From the NCBI RefSeq assembly GCF_001693485.1, contig NZ_MAXC01000016.1, forward strand, positions 1 through 64,000: 64,000 bases of DNA, written 5' to 3'. Positions 25,756-34,177 of the stretch are shown here, one piece after another. How positions within the stretch are numbered: position 1 is the first letter of the stretch; every line of letters begins with the position of its first letter. The notes under the pieces were generated by a model. That model did not search any database, was not told the origin of the DNA, and worked only from the letters and a program-made list of their open reading frames with translations. This DNA comes from Bradyrhizobium sp. LMTR 3. GTDB lineage: Bacteria > Pseudomonadota > Alphaproteobacteria > Rhizobiales > Xanthobacteraceae. The position numbers were made by a program, and so were the translations under genes.

Positions 25756-26486
25756 GCTTCGACCCGTTCGGTGACCTTGCGACGGAGGGATATCTGCGCA
25801 ACGTCGCGAAGGAAAAGGACCTCGACATTGTCAAGAGGCTCGAACACACGTCCTTCACGACCGGGTTAGACGCCGCCTTCGCTGCCCTCCGAAAATCCAA
25901 CAAGCTTTCCTATGCCAACGTGCTGGAGACACACGGCATCCTCTTCAATGCCATCTATCCATGGGCCGGACAGGATCGGCTCATTACCGCACCTAACCTC
26001 ACCGTGCGTAAAGGATCCGTCATCTTCGCCAATCCGGCCGAGATTCGTCCTGCTATCGAGTACGCACTGCGGAAGGGGCAGGATAAAGATTATCTGCGTG
26101 CGTATCCCGGCGAGATATTGGGATACCTTGCATTTGGCCATCCATTCCTCGATGGCAACGGCCGCACGATCGTTACTCTCTTCTCTGTGATAGCTCAGCG
26201 CGCTGGCTTCAGCATAGACTGGTCGGCGACGGATAAGGAGGCTTATCTAAGTGCGCTCACGAAGGAAATTCGGAGGCCCTCCAAAGGTCACCTCGACAAC
26301 TATCTGAGACAGTTCGTTCGCGCCCCTATCACCCTCGATAACCTTACCGCGCAAATCGTTAAGGCCCCCGGTCTTGATGGCCGCGATCCTGCAGGCGACG
26401 AGAACGAAGTTGTGGGAGACATCGCTACTCCTGAAGTCAAGAAGCAATACGAGGCGATGCTCATCAAACGACGACAGAACGATTGA
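25752..26486 (+). CDS. Fic-domain protein, probable AMP/NMP transferase
   Basis: This 244-residue protein carries the full Fic active-site motif HPFLDGNGR at residues 130-138, including the catalytic histidine, plus YPWAGQDR (69-76) and the flap region SVIFANPAEIRPAIEYAL. Enzymes with this motif usually AMPylate a hydroxyl side chain of a protein. No inhibitory (S/T)xxxE(G/N) helix is visible at either end. It starts with GTG overlapping the stop of the small partner. The C-terminal 45 residues are charged and of unknown role. Confidence 0.9.
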   Translation: MSFDPFGDLATEGYLRNVAKEKDLDIVKRLEHTSFTTGLDAAFAALRKSNKLSYANVLETHGILFNAIYPWAGQDRLITAPNLTVRKGSVIFANPAEIRPAIEYALRKGQDKDYLRAYPGEILGYLAFGHPFLDGNGRTIVTLFSVIAQRAGFSIDWSATDKEAYLSALTKEIRRPSKGHLDNYLRQFVRAPITLDNLTAQIVKAPGLDGRDPAGDENEVVGDIATPEVKKQYEAMLIKRRQND

Positions 26487-26615
26487 ACGCCACGGCAGAC
26501 CGAGTACCGTCGGGCAAGCTATTACCAAATCAATTGATCGGACGAGCAAAGACAAGTTTAATCCCGTTTGCCATCAAGAGCGGTATCGACCCGCCTCAGT
26601 AAACGGAAACGCCCC

Positions 26616-28133
26616 ATGCTCATTCCCATCGCCGACGTGCCACGCTGGTATGCCGAACGAAAGTCGAAGGACACCATCGCGGTCAGTCATGGGACTGATG
26701 CCATTACCTGGGCACAGCTCGAGCGCAACGCCAACCGCCGCGCACGGGCCTTCGCCGCCAAGGGCGTCAAATCAGGCGATTTCGTCGCAATCGGGCTGCC
26801 CAACAGCAACGTGTTTTTCGAAACCACCTTTGCGGTGTGGAAATGCGGCGCGACGCCGACGTCGCTGACCTGGCGGCTGCCGCGCGGCGAAGCCGCAGCC
26901 GTACTCGACATTCTCAAGCCGTCGCTAGTGGTCGGCGGCCAGGCGGACTGGAATGCGCCGAATTCGCTGCCCGCCGACTTCGTCCCCGAAGGTTTTTCGG
27001 ACGAGCCGGTAACCAATCCGGTAGCACGTTACTGGAAGGCGATGACCAGTGGCGGCTCAACTGGGCGGCCCAAGGTGATCCTCGATCACATGCCGGCGGT
27101 GGTGGAGACGACGGCGCCCTCCGCGCTCGGCATTCCGCAAGATGCGTCGCTGCTCAATCCCGGTCCACTCTACCACAACGCGCCGTTCATCGTATCCCAC
27201 ACCGCGCTGTTCAACGGCGGTCGCGTCACCGGTCTCGTCAAGTTCGACGCTGAGGAGACGCTGCGGCTGATCGAGAAGAACCGCGTACAGTGGGTGAATT
27301 TCGTGCCGACCATGATGCATCGCATCTGGGCTTTGCCGGACGGGGTGCGTAGCGCCTACGACCTGTCCAGCCTGCAGATCGTGTTTCACATGGCCGCTCC
27401 GATGCCGCCATGGCTGAAGGAGAAGTGGATCGAGTGGCTCGGGCCGGAGCGCATCTACGAACTCTATGGGGGCACCGAGCGACAGGGCGCCACGATCATC
27501 TCCGGCACCGAATGGCTGGCGCACAAGGGCTCGGTCGGCAAGATCGGCGACACCTGCCGCTTAAGGATCATCGGCGAGGACGGCAACGATGTAGCGCCGG
27601 GCGAGACCGGCGAGATCTATTTCCTGCCCAATGACGGCCCGGGCTCCACCTATCACTATCTCGGCGCCGAGCCGAAGCGCCGGCCTGACGGCTGGGAATC
27701 GCTCGGCGATATCGGCCGGCTCGACGCGGAAGGTTATCTCTATCTCGGCGACCGGGTCGCCGACATGATCCTGCGTGGCGGCGCCAACATCTATCCGGCC
27801 GAAGTCGAGGCTGCGGTATCGGCGCATCCCGATGTGCGCTCCTGCGTCGTCGTCGGCCTGCCCGATCCCGAATTCGGGCAGCGCGTGCACGCTATTCTCG
27901 AACTCGACCGGGGCACTGACGCGAAGGCTCTCGCCGACGGCATGGCTGCGTTCCTGGCCGACCGCCTCAGCCGCTACAAGCACCCGGAAAGTTTCGAGGC
28001 CGTCGATGTCGGCCCGCGCGACGATTCCGGCAAGGTTCGCCGCACGTTGCTGCGCGACGAACGCGCCGGCTGGTTGAAGGAGAACCGCGAATTCCGGATC
28101 ATGCCGGCCCGCGCGCGGGCAAATGTGGAATGA
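26616..28133 (+). CDS. Acyl-CoA synthetase (AMP-forming), second copy in window
   Basis: This 505-residue ligase has the P-loop MTSGGSTGRPKV (about residue 146), ELYGGTERQG, the hinge YLYLGDRVADMILRGGANIYP and the catalytic lysine in DSGKVRRTLL. The P-loop differs from that of the first ligase, and overall similarity is limited to the family motifs, so it is not a recent duplicate. Start 26616 gives the usual N-terminus (MLIPIADVPRWYAER); the frame extends to 26568. No operon partner lies immediately downstream. Confidence 0.9.
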   Translation: MLIPIADVPRWYAERKSKDTIAVSHGTDAITWAQLERNANRRARAFAAKGVKSGDFVAIGLPNSNVFFETTFAVWKCGATPTSLTWRLPRGEAAAVLDILKPSLVVGGQADWNAPNSLPADFVPEGFSDEPVTNPVARYWKAMTSGGSTGRPKVILDHMPAVVETTAPSALGIPQDASLLNPGPLYHNAPFIVSHTALFNGGRVTGLVKFDAEETLRLIEKNRVQWVNFVPTMMHRIWALPDGVRSAYDLSSLQIVFHMAAPMPPWLKEKWIEWLGPERIYELYGGTERQGATIISGTEWLAHKGSVGKIGDTCRLRIIGEDGNDVAPGETGEIYFLPNDGPGSTYHYLGAEPKRRPDGWESLGDIGRLDAEGYLYLGDRVADMILRGGANIYPAEVEAAVSAHPDVRSCVVVGLPDPEFGQRVHAILELDRGTDAKALADGMAAFLADRLSRYKHPESFEAVDVGPRDDSGKVRRTLLRDERAGWLKENREFRIMPARARANVE

Positions 28134-28293
28134 TCCTTAACTGCCCCTGGAACAATTGTGAATCTGCCCCCTTATGAGTCGCATGCCGGCCCATTTGGGG
28201 GGACACTTTCAAGACGGCCGTTTGCAGCATAGATTGTGATGAATTTCCCGCGCTTTCGTCCGAAACGCGCGCCGGTTCGCCAGGAGACCATCC

Positions 28294-29265
28294 ATGCCTT
28301 CTTTGACCGAATGGAGAGTGCCGCCCGCAAACCAGCCGCGCCCGGGCGATTACGCCTTCGACCTCGACAAAGCGCTGTCGTCGGTGGTCGGGCTGCATTC
28401 GATCATTCCACCCGATGCGTTCAGCGCCGAGACGCTCGGCACCGAACGCGCCGGCAATGGCGTCGTGATCGATGACGGGCTGGTGCTGACGATCGGCTAC
28501 CTCATCACCGAGGCGGAGGCCGTCTGGCTGCACCGTAGCGACGGCCGCGTGGTGGAAGGCCACGCGCTCGGCTTCGATTTCGAGTCCGGCTTCGGCCTGG
28601 TGCAAGCGCTCGGCGACCTCGACCTCGATCCGCTGCCGCTCGGTTCTTCTGCCACTGCTGCGATCGGCGACCGCGTCGTGGTCGGCGGCGCCGGCGGGCG
28701 CACGCGCTCGGTCGCCAGCCAGATCGTGGCAAAACAGGAATTCGCGGGCTATTGGGAATATCTGCTGGATGAGGCGATCTTCACCCATCCCGCGCATCCC
28801 AATTGGGGCGGCACCGGGCTGATTTCGAGCCGCGGCGAACTGATCGGCATTGGCTCGCTGCAGCTCGAACGCGAGCGCGAGGGCAAGGCCGAGCACGTCA
28901 ACATGATCGTGCCGATCGACCTGTTGAAGCCGGTACTCGACGACATCAGGAAATTCGGCCGCGCCAACAAGCCGGCGCGGCCGTGGCTCGGCATGTTCAC
29001 CACCGAAATCGACAACCGCGTCGTGGTGGTCGGTATCGCCGGCAAGGGACCCGCGGCGCTCGCCGAGCTGAAGACCGGCGACGTCATTCTCGCTGTCAAT
29101 GGCGACAAGATCACCAGCCAGACCGGCTTCTACCGCAAGCTCTGGTCGCTCGGCAGTGCCGGCGTCGACGTACCGCTCACGGTCTACCACGAGGGCCTCA
29201 CCTTCGACGTGGTGCTGGCCTCGACCGACCGCGCCAAGCTATTGAAGGCGCCAAGACTTCACTAA
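28294..29265 (+). CDS. HtrA-like protein with all three catalytic residues replaced
   Basis: This 323-residue protein has the trypsin-like double barrel (residues about 25-220) and a C-terminal PDZ domain (about 230-312: PWLGMFTTEIDNRVVVVG; LKTGDVILAVNGDKI). Aligned on the S1C motifs, the catalytic His is Tyr69 (in VLTIGYLI), Asp is Gly99 (in FDFESGFGLV) and Ser is Trp171 (in HPNWGGTGL). It should not cleave peptides. There is no signal peptide. CAGGAGA precedes the ATG. The frame is intact, so it looks like a kept pseudoenzyme, perhaps a peptide binder or scaffold, rather than a decaying gene. It is followed 59 bases on by an esterase gene. Confidence 0.88.
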   Translation: MPSLTEWRVPPANQPRPGDYAFDLDKALSSVVGLHSIIPPDAFSAETLGTERAGNGVVIDDGLVLTIGYLITEAEAVWLHRSDGRVVEGHALGFDFESGFGLVQALGDLDLDPLPLGSSATAAIGDRVVVGGAGGRTRSVASQIVAKQEFAGYWEYLLDEAIFTHPAHPNWGGTGLISSRGELIGIGSLQLEREREGKAEHVNMIVPIDLLKPVLDDIRKFGRANKPARPWLGMFTTEIDNRVVVVGIAGKGPAALAELKTGDVILAVNGDKITSQTGFYRKLWSLGSAGVDVPLTVYHEGLTFDVVLASTDRAKLLKAPRLH

Positions 29266-29300
29266 ATGAAGACTTCACTAGATCAAGACTTCACCAGATT
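29253..29300. repeat. Three 16-bp tandem repeats at the end of the HtrA-like gene
   Basis: AAGACTTCACTAAATG, AAGACTTCACTAGATC and AAGACTTCACCAGATT follow one another at 29253-29268, 29269-29284 and 29285-29300. The first unit supplies the last codons and the TAA stop of the HtrA-like gene. The third ends 24 bases before the esterase start. Confidence 0.9.
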
Positions 29301-29324
29301 GAGGCTCATTGAAGGGATGGCGTG

Positions 29325-30398
29325 ATGAGCGAGGCCGTGGTGGACGACATCGTGGCCGTGCTGCCGCCGCTGCTGCAGTCGCTCGAAGGCCTCGGCTTTG
29401 TCGCGCGCTATTTGAACCCGCCTGATTTCGATCGCGTGATGGAGGCCGCAGGCCAGCCTGACGAGGACTTGCGCGCAGTCCGCTCGAAGCTCGCAGAATG
29501 GCCGGCGGAGTTCGCAGATATCAAGACCTCCCTCGACGCGGCGAGCGATGCGGCACTCGCCGCGTTCGCTGCTCTGCGCGTCGTGCAAAATGGCAATGGC
29601 GATCTCGTCAGCGTGTTTCGCGCACTTCGCTACGCTCCGCGTGCGCAGGAGGCGCTATATGCGCTGGCTACAAAATTGCCGCCGGTGAGCGAGTTCTTCG
29701 TCGACCCGTCGCTGCGCGACGACAGCGGTCTCGCGGCGCGGCTGGCGGCGCCGGCCAATGCCAATACGGGCATCTTTCACGATCACAACGAGTCGGGCAG
29801 CCGCGGCGGCTTCTCCGCCTACGTGCCGGAATACTACAACCCCGACCGCGCGCTTCCGCTGGTGATGGCGCTGCATGGCGGCAGCGGCAATGGCCGCGGT
29901 TTTCTGTGGAGCTGGCTGCGCGACGCCCGTAGCCGCGGCGCGATCCTGGTCGCCCCGACCGCGACCGGCTCGACCTGGGCACTGATGGGCGACGATACCG
30001 ATACGCCGAATTTGATGCGCATCATGGACGCCGTACGCTCACGTTGGAACGTCGATCCCAGGCGGATGCTGCTGACCGGGATGAGCGACGGCGGCACGTT
30101 CTGCTATGTCACGGGATTCGAGAGCGCCTCGCCCTTCACTCACCTCGCGCCGGTCTCGGCAACCTTTCATCCGCTGATGGCCGAAATGGCCGATGCCGAC
30201 AGGCTGCGTGGCCTGCCCATTCACATCGTGCACGGCCGGCTCGACTGGATGTTTCCTGTACAGGTGGCGCGGCAGACAGCCCAAGCGCTGTCGGCCGCTG
30301 GTGCCAACGTCATCTATCGCGAGCTCGACGATCTCAGCCACGCCTATCCGCGCGAGATGAATGCGGAGATATTGCAATGGCTGAACGGCCAGGCCTGA
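29325..30398 (+). CDS. Alpha/beta hydrolase, esterase/phospholipase type
   Basis: This 357-residue protein has a helical N-terminal part of about 150 residues of unknown role, then a hydrolase core. The oxyanion strand reads PLVMALHGGSGNG, the nucleophile is Ser254 in GMSDGG, the acid is probably Asp307 in HGRLDWMF, and the base is His339 in LSHAYP. It resembles PHB-depolymerase/carboxylesterase-like proteins. ATG 29325 is preferred over the GTG at 29322; GAAGGGA lies upstream. No signal peptide is visible. It may be co-transcribed with the HtrA-like gene. Confidence 0.85.
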   Translation: MSEAVVDDIVAVLPPLLQSLEGLGFVARYLNPPDFDRVMEAAGQPDEDLRAVRSKLAEWPAEFADIKTSLDAASDAALAAFAALRVVQNGNGDLVSVFRALRYAPRAQEALYALATKLPPVSEFFVDPSLRDDSGLAARLAAPANANTGIFHDHNESGSRGGFSAYVPEYYNPDRALPLVMALHGGSGNGRGFLWSWLRDARSRGAILVAPTATGSTWALMGDDTDTPNLMRIMDAVRSRWNVDPRRMLLTGMSDGGTFCYVTGFESASPFTHLAPVSATFHPLMAEMADADRLRGLPIHIVHGRLDWMFPVQVARQTAQALSAAGANVIYRELDDLSHAYPREMNAEILQWLNGQA

Positions 30399-30611
30399 CC
30401 ACGCCTGCCTCCAATTCGCTGCTGCGGCCTGATGTTCGGCTGCATGCTGCTGGGCTCGCTGATGAATGAATTGAAGTCGCTCAACCTGGCGACGGCCGCA
30501 GGGGCGGCACCTTCTGCCTCGGCTCCCCACCCGGCGCCGCCGAAGGCGCGATCGCAGGTCGGGGAACCATCCCTCGTCCTCCGCGTTAGTGAGCGGTCAC
30601 GGAGGTATCGC

Positions 30612-30818
30612 ATGCGGACGTTTGTCGGAATGATTTTGGGCGCACTGCTGCTGGTTTTCGGCGTCTATGTCTACGATTCCATGCGGACGTCGAGCGTCGC
30701 CAGCGGCCAGGTCGCGCAGGCTAATCGCACCCTCGTCAACTGGGATGTCGTGGCAGAGGACTGGAAGGCGCTGAAAACGCGCGCCCACGACGATTGGATC
30801 AAGCTCTCGTCGCGATAA
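30612..30818 (+). CDS. Small single-span membrane protein
   Basis: This 68-residue protein has one membrane helix (about residues 3-22, VGMILGALLLVFGVYVYD) and a short polar tail ending KTRAHDDWIKLSSR. The start at 30612 has a strong GGAGG six bases away; the longer frame from 30432 is probably not translated. No function is known. It is followed by a hairpin terminator. Confidence 0.75.
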   Translation: MRTFVGMILGALLLVFGVYVYDSMRTSSVASGQVAQANRTLVNWDVVAEDWKALKTRAHDDWIKLSSR

Positions 30819-30857
30819 TTGCTTGATAACTTCCTGGCGAGATCAATCGCAGCATTC

Positions 30858-30887
30858 AAACGCCGTCGTCCCGAACAACGGCGTTTT
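30858..30887. terminator. Two-way hairpin terminator
   Basis: AAACGCCGT (30858-30866) pairs perfectly with ACGGCGTTT (30878-30886) around an 11-base loop, followed by T on the plus strand and led by A-rich bases for the minus strand. It lies between the convergent small membrane protein and DsbA genes. Confidence 0.75.
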
Positions 30888-30903
30888 GACGCCTGAAAAC
30901 GCT

Positions 30904-31575
30904 CTAATTGCTCTTTTTCGCCTTGCGCGCGTCGGCAATCACCATCTCGAATTCCGCCATGGTCAGGATTCCCGGCACGCGGAACTTGCCGACGATGAAG
31001 GACGGCGTCCCCTTGAATCCGAAGGCCACCGCCTGATCGTGGTTGCGGGCGAGAATGGTGTCGATTGCCTTCGCATTCGAAGTGAGGTCGCGGTTGAGGC
31101 GGTCCATATCGATGCCGGCGCCTGCCACCAGTTCGCGGATGCGCGGTTCGGTCAATTTCGAACTGACGCCGATCATCGCCTCGTGCGCCGGCAGGTACTT
31201 GTCCTGATACTTGGCGGCGAGCGCCACCCGCGCCGCGTACTTTGAGACGTCGCCGAGAATCGGCCAGTCCTTCAGCACCAGGCGGACCTTGCCGTCGTCC
31301 TGCACCACCTGCTGGATCTCGGGCGCGATCTTGCGACAATACGGGCAGTTGTAGTCGAACCATTCGACGATGTTGATGTCGCCGTCGAGATTGCCGGTCG
31401 CGGGAGCGTCGGGGTCGCGGAGCACCAGGGCTTCGGTCAGGACGTCGTCGCCTTGCGCGAACGCCGGACGCGACATGCCGGCGCCGAACAGGGCCACGCC
31501 CGCGCCGAGCAAGCCAAGCGCTTCGCGCCGCGTCGGGCCCGGGATCGTCCCGGCCGGATTATTCGATCGCTTCAT
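30904..31575 (-). CDS. DsbA-family thiol oxidoreductase
   Basis: This 223-residue exported protein has a twin-arginine-like leader (TRREALGLLGAG, residues 15-26), a cleavage site near AFA-QG at 40, and the active site CPYC at 77-80 in WFDYNCPYC. The cis-proline lies in GTPSFIVG. Such proteins oxidise or isomerise disulfides in periplasmic proteins. A DsbB homologue at 36415-36975 could re-oxidise it. The next gene upstream is a TauE-type exporter on the same strand, 29 bases away. Confidence 0.9.
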   Translation of the reverse strand: MKRSNNPAGTIPGPTRREALGLLGAGVALFGAGMSRPAFAQGDDVLTEALVLRDPDAPATGNLDGDINIVEWFDYNCPYCRKIAPEIQQVVQDDGKVRLVLKDWPILGDVSKYAARVALAAKYQDKYLPAHEAMIGVSSKLTEPRIRELVAGAGIDMDRLNRDLTSNAKAIDTILARNHDQAVAFGFKGTPSFIVGKFRVPGILTMAEFEMVIADARKAKKSN

Positions 31576-31604
31576 CTGGGTCTCGCCAAGGCTGCATTTC
31601 CTGT

Positions 31605-32393
31605 CTACGGCTGAGATAAGGATATGTTACGCGCCAGCATATAGAGCGCCACGGCAATAATGACCACGGCGAACACGATGTTGAGCGCGCCGCGGCGCTC
31701 GGCGAGGTGCCGCGCCGAACGCGTCCCGGCCAATCCGCCGGCGAGGCCGCCCGCCACGAACAGTCCCGCCAATGCCCACGACACCAGCCCGGACCAGGCG
31801 TAGCTGGCGGCCGTGGTCAGGCCGAACGCGGTGACCGCGACCAGCGAAGAGGAGACCGCGTTCATGATCGGCATACCTGTCGCCAGCATCAGGGCCGGCA
31901 CGATCAGGAATCCGCCGCCGATGCCGAAGAATCCCGACACCGTTCCGGTGGCGAGGCCGAGGCCGACGATAGCCGGCATGTTCGCCATCGAGACCTTGAC
32001 GTCAGGCAGGCCGATCCGCGAGCGCGTCTTCAGCATCAACAGCGCGATGACGATCATCACCAGCGCGAATAGCGCCAATAGCCGCTGACCGTCCATCATC
32101 TTGCCGAGGATCGAGCCGCCGAAGGCACCGGCCATGCCGGCCGCGGCGAAGATCAGCGCGCAGGACCAGATCACGGTGCCGCCGCGCGCATGGTTGGACA
32201 GGTTGAGCGCGGCGTTGGCGGCCACCGCGATCGCGCTGGTGCCGATCGCCATATGGGGCTCCGCCACGCCGACCACATAGACCATCAGCGGCACCGCCAG
32301 GATCGAGCCGCCGCCACCGACCAGGCCAAGCGAGAAGCCGACCAGCATCCCCGACGCCAGTCCCAGCACGCCCTGCGCGGTGGAGATGATCAA
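31605..32393 (-). CDS. TauE/SafE-family membrane transporter
   Basis: This polytopic protein of about 262 residues contains both family half-repeats: VGFSLGLVGGGGSILAVPLM near the start, and GTVSGFFGIGGGFLIVPAL in the second half. The family moves sulfite, sulfoacetate or other anions across the inner membrane. The start is uncertain: TTG at 32393 gives a normal N-terminus (LIISTAQGVLGLASG), while ATG at 32480 would add 29 unlikely residues. It sits 29 bases upstream of dsbA on the same strand. Confidence 0.85.
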   Translation of the reverse strand: MIISTAQGVLGLASGMLVGFSLGLVGGGGSILAVPLMVYVVGVAEPHMAIGTSAIAVAANAALNLSNHARGGTVIWSCALIFAAAGMAGAFGGSILGKMMDGQRLLALFALVMIVIALLMLKTRSRIGLPDVKVSMANMPAIVGLGLATGTVSGFFGIGGGFLIVPALMLATGMPIMNAVSSSLVAVTAFGLTTAASYAWSGLVSWALAGLFVAGGLAGGLAGTRSARHLAERRGALNIVFAVVIIAVALYMLARNISLSQP

Positions 32394-32489
32394 GTTGAAA
32401 GACTCTGTTGCACGGCGCGACCATAGAAGGATTTTCTGCAGATCGCCATGGCCGCAGCACAAAGCTGCACTGCAATACACATCAGCCGA

Positions 32490-32966
32490 TCAGGCTGCGA
32501 CATGCCCCCTCTCTGGCGATGCGCCCTCGCGGCCGGACAGCGCCATCAGCGTGCCGGTCATGCTCGCGATCAGCGTCTCCTTGCCGTCATGCGCCGCATA
32601 GGCGCGGGCCTCGCACACCGTCAGCGTGCGGCCGGGCTTGACGACGCTGGCGCGGAACACGAACCGGTCGCCGCGCGCCGGTGCCAGCAAGTTGGTCTTG
32701 AATTCTACGGTGAGAATCCCCGCACCCGGCGGCATCAGCGTGAAGGCGGCGACGCCGCAGGCATTGTCGAGCGCCGCCGTGATGATGCCGGCGTGGATGA
32801 AGCCGTGCTGCTGGGTCAGATCGGCCGAATAGTCCATCGCGAGATCGGCCTCGCCCGGCTCCAGCCGCGCGATCGATATGCCGAGCGTCTTCATCGCGCG
32901 CTGCTGCTCGAACATGGTGGTGGCGACCGCGCGATAATCCGGGTTCTTCGGTTGGTAGAGCGGCAT
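32490..32966 (-). CDS. PaaI-family hotdog thioesterase
   Basis: This 158-residue hotdog-fold protein probably hydrolyses acyl-CoA thioesters. The signature QQHGFIHAGIITAALDNACG carries the conserved HGG-type catalytic region, and ILTVEFKTNLLAPARGD follows. It is divergent from a TetR gene; two palindromic operators lie in the 99-base gap, so TetR probably represses it. The downstream TauE gene is 96 bases away and might be in the same unit. Confidence 0.88.
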   Translation of the reverse strand: MPLYQPKNPDYRAVATTMFEQQRAMKTLGISIARLEPGEADLAMDYSADLTQQHGFIHAGIITAALDNACGVAAFTLMPPGAGILTVEFKTNLLAPARGDRFVFRASVVKPGRTLTVCEARAYAAHDGKETLIASMTGTLMALSGREGASPERGHVAA

Positions 32967-32992
32967 CGGTCAGTCCATCGCCGGTTGTCGTA

Positions 32993-33010
32993 TGATACGG
33001 TAGCGTATCA
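32993..33010. promoter_or_regulatory. TetR operator, site 1
   Basis: TGATACGGTAGCGTATCA is an 18-bp palindrome with one mismatched pair. It has the same half-site (TGATACG) as site 2, whose centre is 35 bases away. It lies 26 bases upstream of the thioesterase start and would block its promoter. Confidence 0.8.
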
Positions 33011-33028
33011 CACCCCCTCCGGGTTAGC

Positions 33029-33045
33029 AATACGGTACCGTATCA
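33029..33045. promoter_or_regulatory. TetR operator, site 2
   Basis: The core ATACGGTACCGTAT at 33030-33043 is a perfect palindrome extending to TCA on its right side. It lies 20 bases upstream of the TetR start and would give autorepression. Together the two sites predict the consensus TGATACGGTACCGTATCA. Confidence 0.8.
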
Positions 33046-33065
33046 ACACTCCGTGGGACCGGACC

Positions 33066-33662
33066 ATGAGCGATGCCAAGGGAGGGGCGCGAATCGGAGA
33101 GGCGCGCGCCGGCGAGGTTCGCCGCGAGAGCTGGATCGAGGCCGGCTTTGAGGAAATCGCCCGGACCGGCGTCGAGGGCGTACGGGTCGAGGTGCTGGCC
33201 AAGAAACTCGGCGTCACCAAGGGCGGCTTCTACCGCCGCTTCCGCGACCGCGCGGCCCTGCTGGACGCCATGTTGCAATACTGGAGCGCGGGCCGCATCG
33301 CCGCGATCGAGAAACAGACCAGCCTCGACGGCGCGACCGCCCGCGAGCGGCTGAAGGCGCTGATCGCGCTCTATTCCGAGCGCATGAACACCGAGGCCAT
33401 GGCGGTCGAACTGGCGATCCGGCAATGGGCCCGCTCCGACGAGCTGGCGGCCAATGCGGTGGCGAGCGTGGACGCCGCGCGGTTGAGGAATGTCGGGCAT
33501 CTCTATCGCGCGACGGGACTGGCGGCCGAGGAGGCCGACGCGCAGGCCTTCCTGTTCTACTGCTTCGTATTCGGCCAGAGCCTGCTGTTTCTCGAACGGG
33601 GCCAGCGCAAGCGCGCGCAACTGGTGGCGAAGTCGGCCGAAACATTGCTCCGCGAAGTATAG
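33066..33662 (+). CDS. TetR-family repressor
   Basis: This 198-residue regulator has the N-terminal HTH ARTGVEGVRVEVLAKKLGVTKGGFYRRF at about residues 33-60 (consecutive pieces), followed by the ligand-binding helical domain with ELAIRQWARSDELAANAV. ATG 33066 has GGGA upstream; the open frame before it covers the divergent gene. It is divergent from the acyl-CoA thioesterase, so an acyl-CoA or acid is a reasonable ligand guess. Confidence 0.92.
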   Translation: MSDAKGGARIGEARAGEVRRESWIEAGFEEIARTGVEGVRVEVLAKKLGVTKGGFYRRFRDRAALLDAMLQYWSAGRIAAIEKQTSLDGATARERLKALIALYSERMNTEAMAVELAIRQWARSDELAANAVASVDAARLRNVGHLYRATGLAAEEADAQAFLFYCFVFGQSLLFLERGQRKRAQLVAKSAETLLREV

Positions 33663-33688
33663 GCGCGGCCGAAACCTCCGGCCGCGCC
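33662..33688. terminator. GC-rich hairpin between convergent genes
   Basis: GGCGCGGCCG at 33662-33671 pairs perfectly with CGGCCGCGCC at 33679-33688 around a 7-base loop. It begins at the TetR stop codon and lies before the convergent Cys-repeat protein. No T-run follows. Confidence 0.55.
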
Positions 33689-33703
33689 CATGTCGATTGC
33701 TGG

Positions 33704-34177
33704 CTAGGCCGAGCCCTTCAGCTTCTTGTTGCATTCGCTGTAATAGCCGCCGCCCTTCTGGACCCACTTCATCCCGCCATTGGCGTTGCTGGCCTTGTTG
33801 GCGTTGTATTGATCGAGGCAGGTGTGGAAGCGCTGCTTCGTCGCCGTCTCCTTCGAATATTTTGCGTCGACCGCGCTCGGAAAAGTCGCGGGGCCGGATG
33901 GCGCCGCCGCCGGTGCGGCTTCCTTCTTGGCAGCCGTCTTCTCTTCCTTCGGCGCGGCGGCCGGAGCCGCAGCGGCGGCAGCGGGCGCGGCGTCGGCGCC
34001 GCACTGGGCTTTCCGGAAGTCGTTCCACTTCTGGCCACCGAGCGTGCCGGCGGCCTTCGCGGCCTGGTATTTGGCGCTGCATTCCTGCGCGGTCAGGGCA
34101 TTCGCCTGCGAGGTCATCGCAAACGCAGCCAATGCCGACAGCGCACACGCGCCCAGTATTTTTGCTTGGATAGTCAT
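33704..34177 (-). CDS. Secreted protein with two PsiF-like Cys repeats
   Basis: This 157-residue protein has a signal peptide (cleavage near ANA, residue 27). Two similar blocks follow: CSAKYQAAKAAGTLGGQKWNDFRKAQC and, at the end, CLDQYNANKASNANGGMKWVQ...YYSEC. Each has a cysteine at both ends, suggesting one disulfide per block. An Ala-Pro-Lys linker of about 45 residues joins them. AAGGAGACC precedes the ATG at 34177. The blocks resemble the PsiF repeat; the role is unknown. Confidence 0.75.
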   Translation of the reverse strand: MTIQAKILGACALSALAAFAMTSQANALTAQECSAKYQAAKAAGTLGGQKWNDFRKAQCGADAAPAAAAAAPAAAPKEEKTAAKKEAAPAAAPSGPATFPSAVDAKYSKETATKQRFHTCLDQYNANKASNANGGMKWVQKGGGYYSECNKKLKGSA

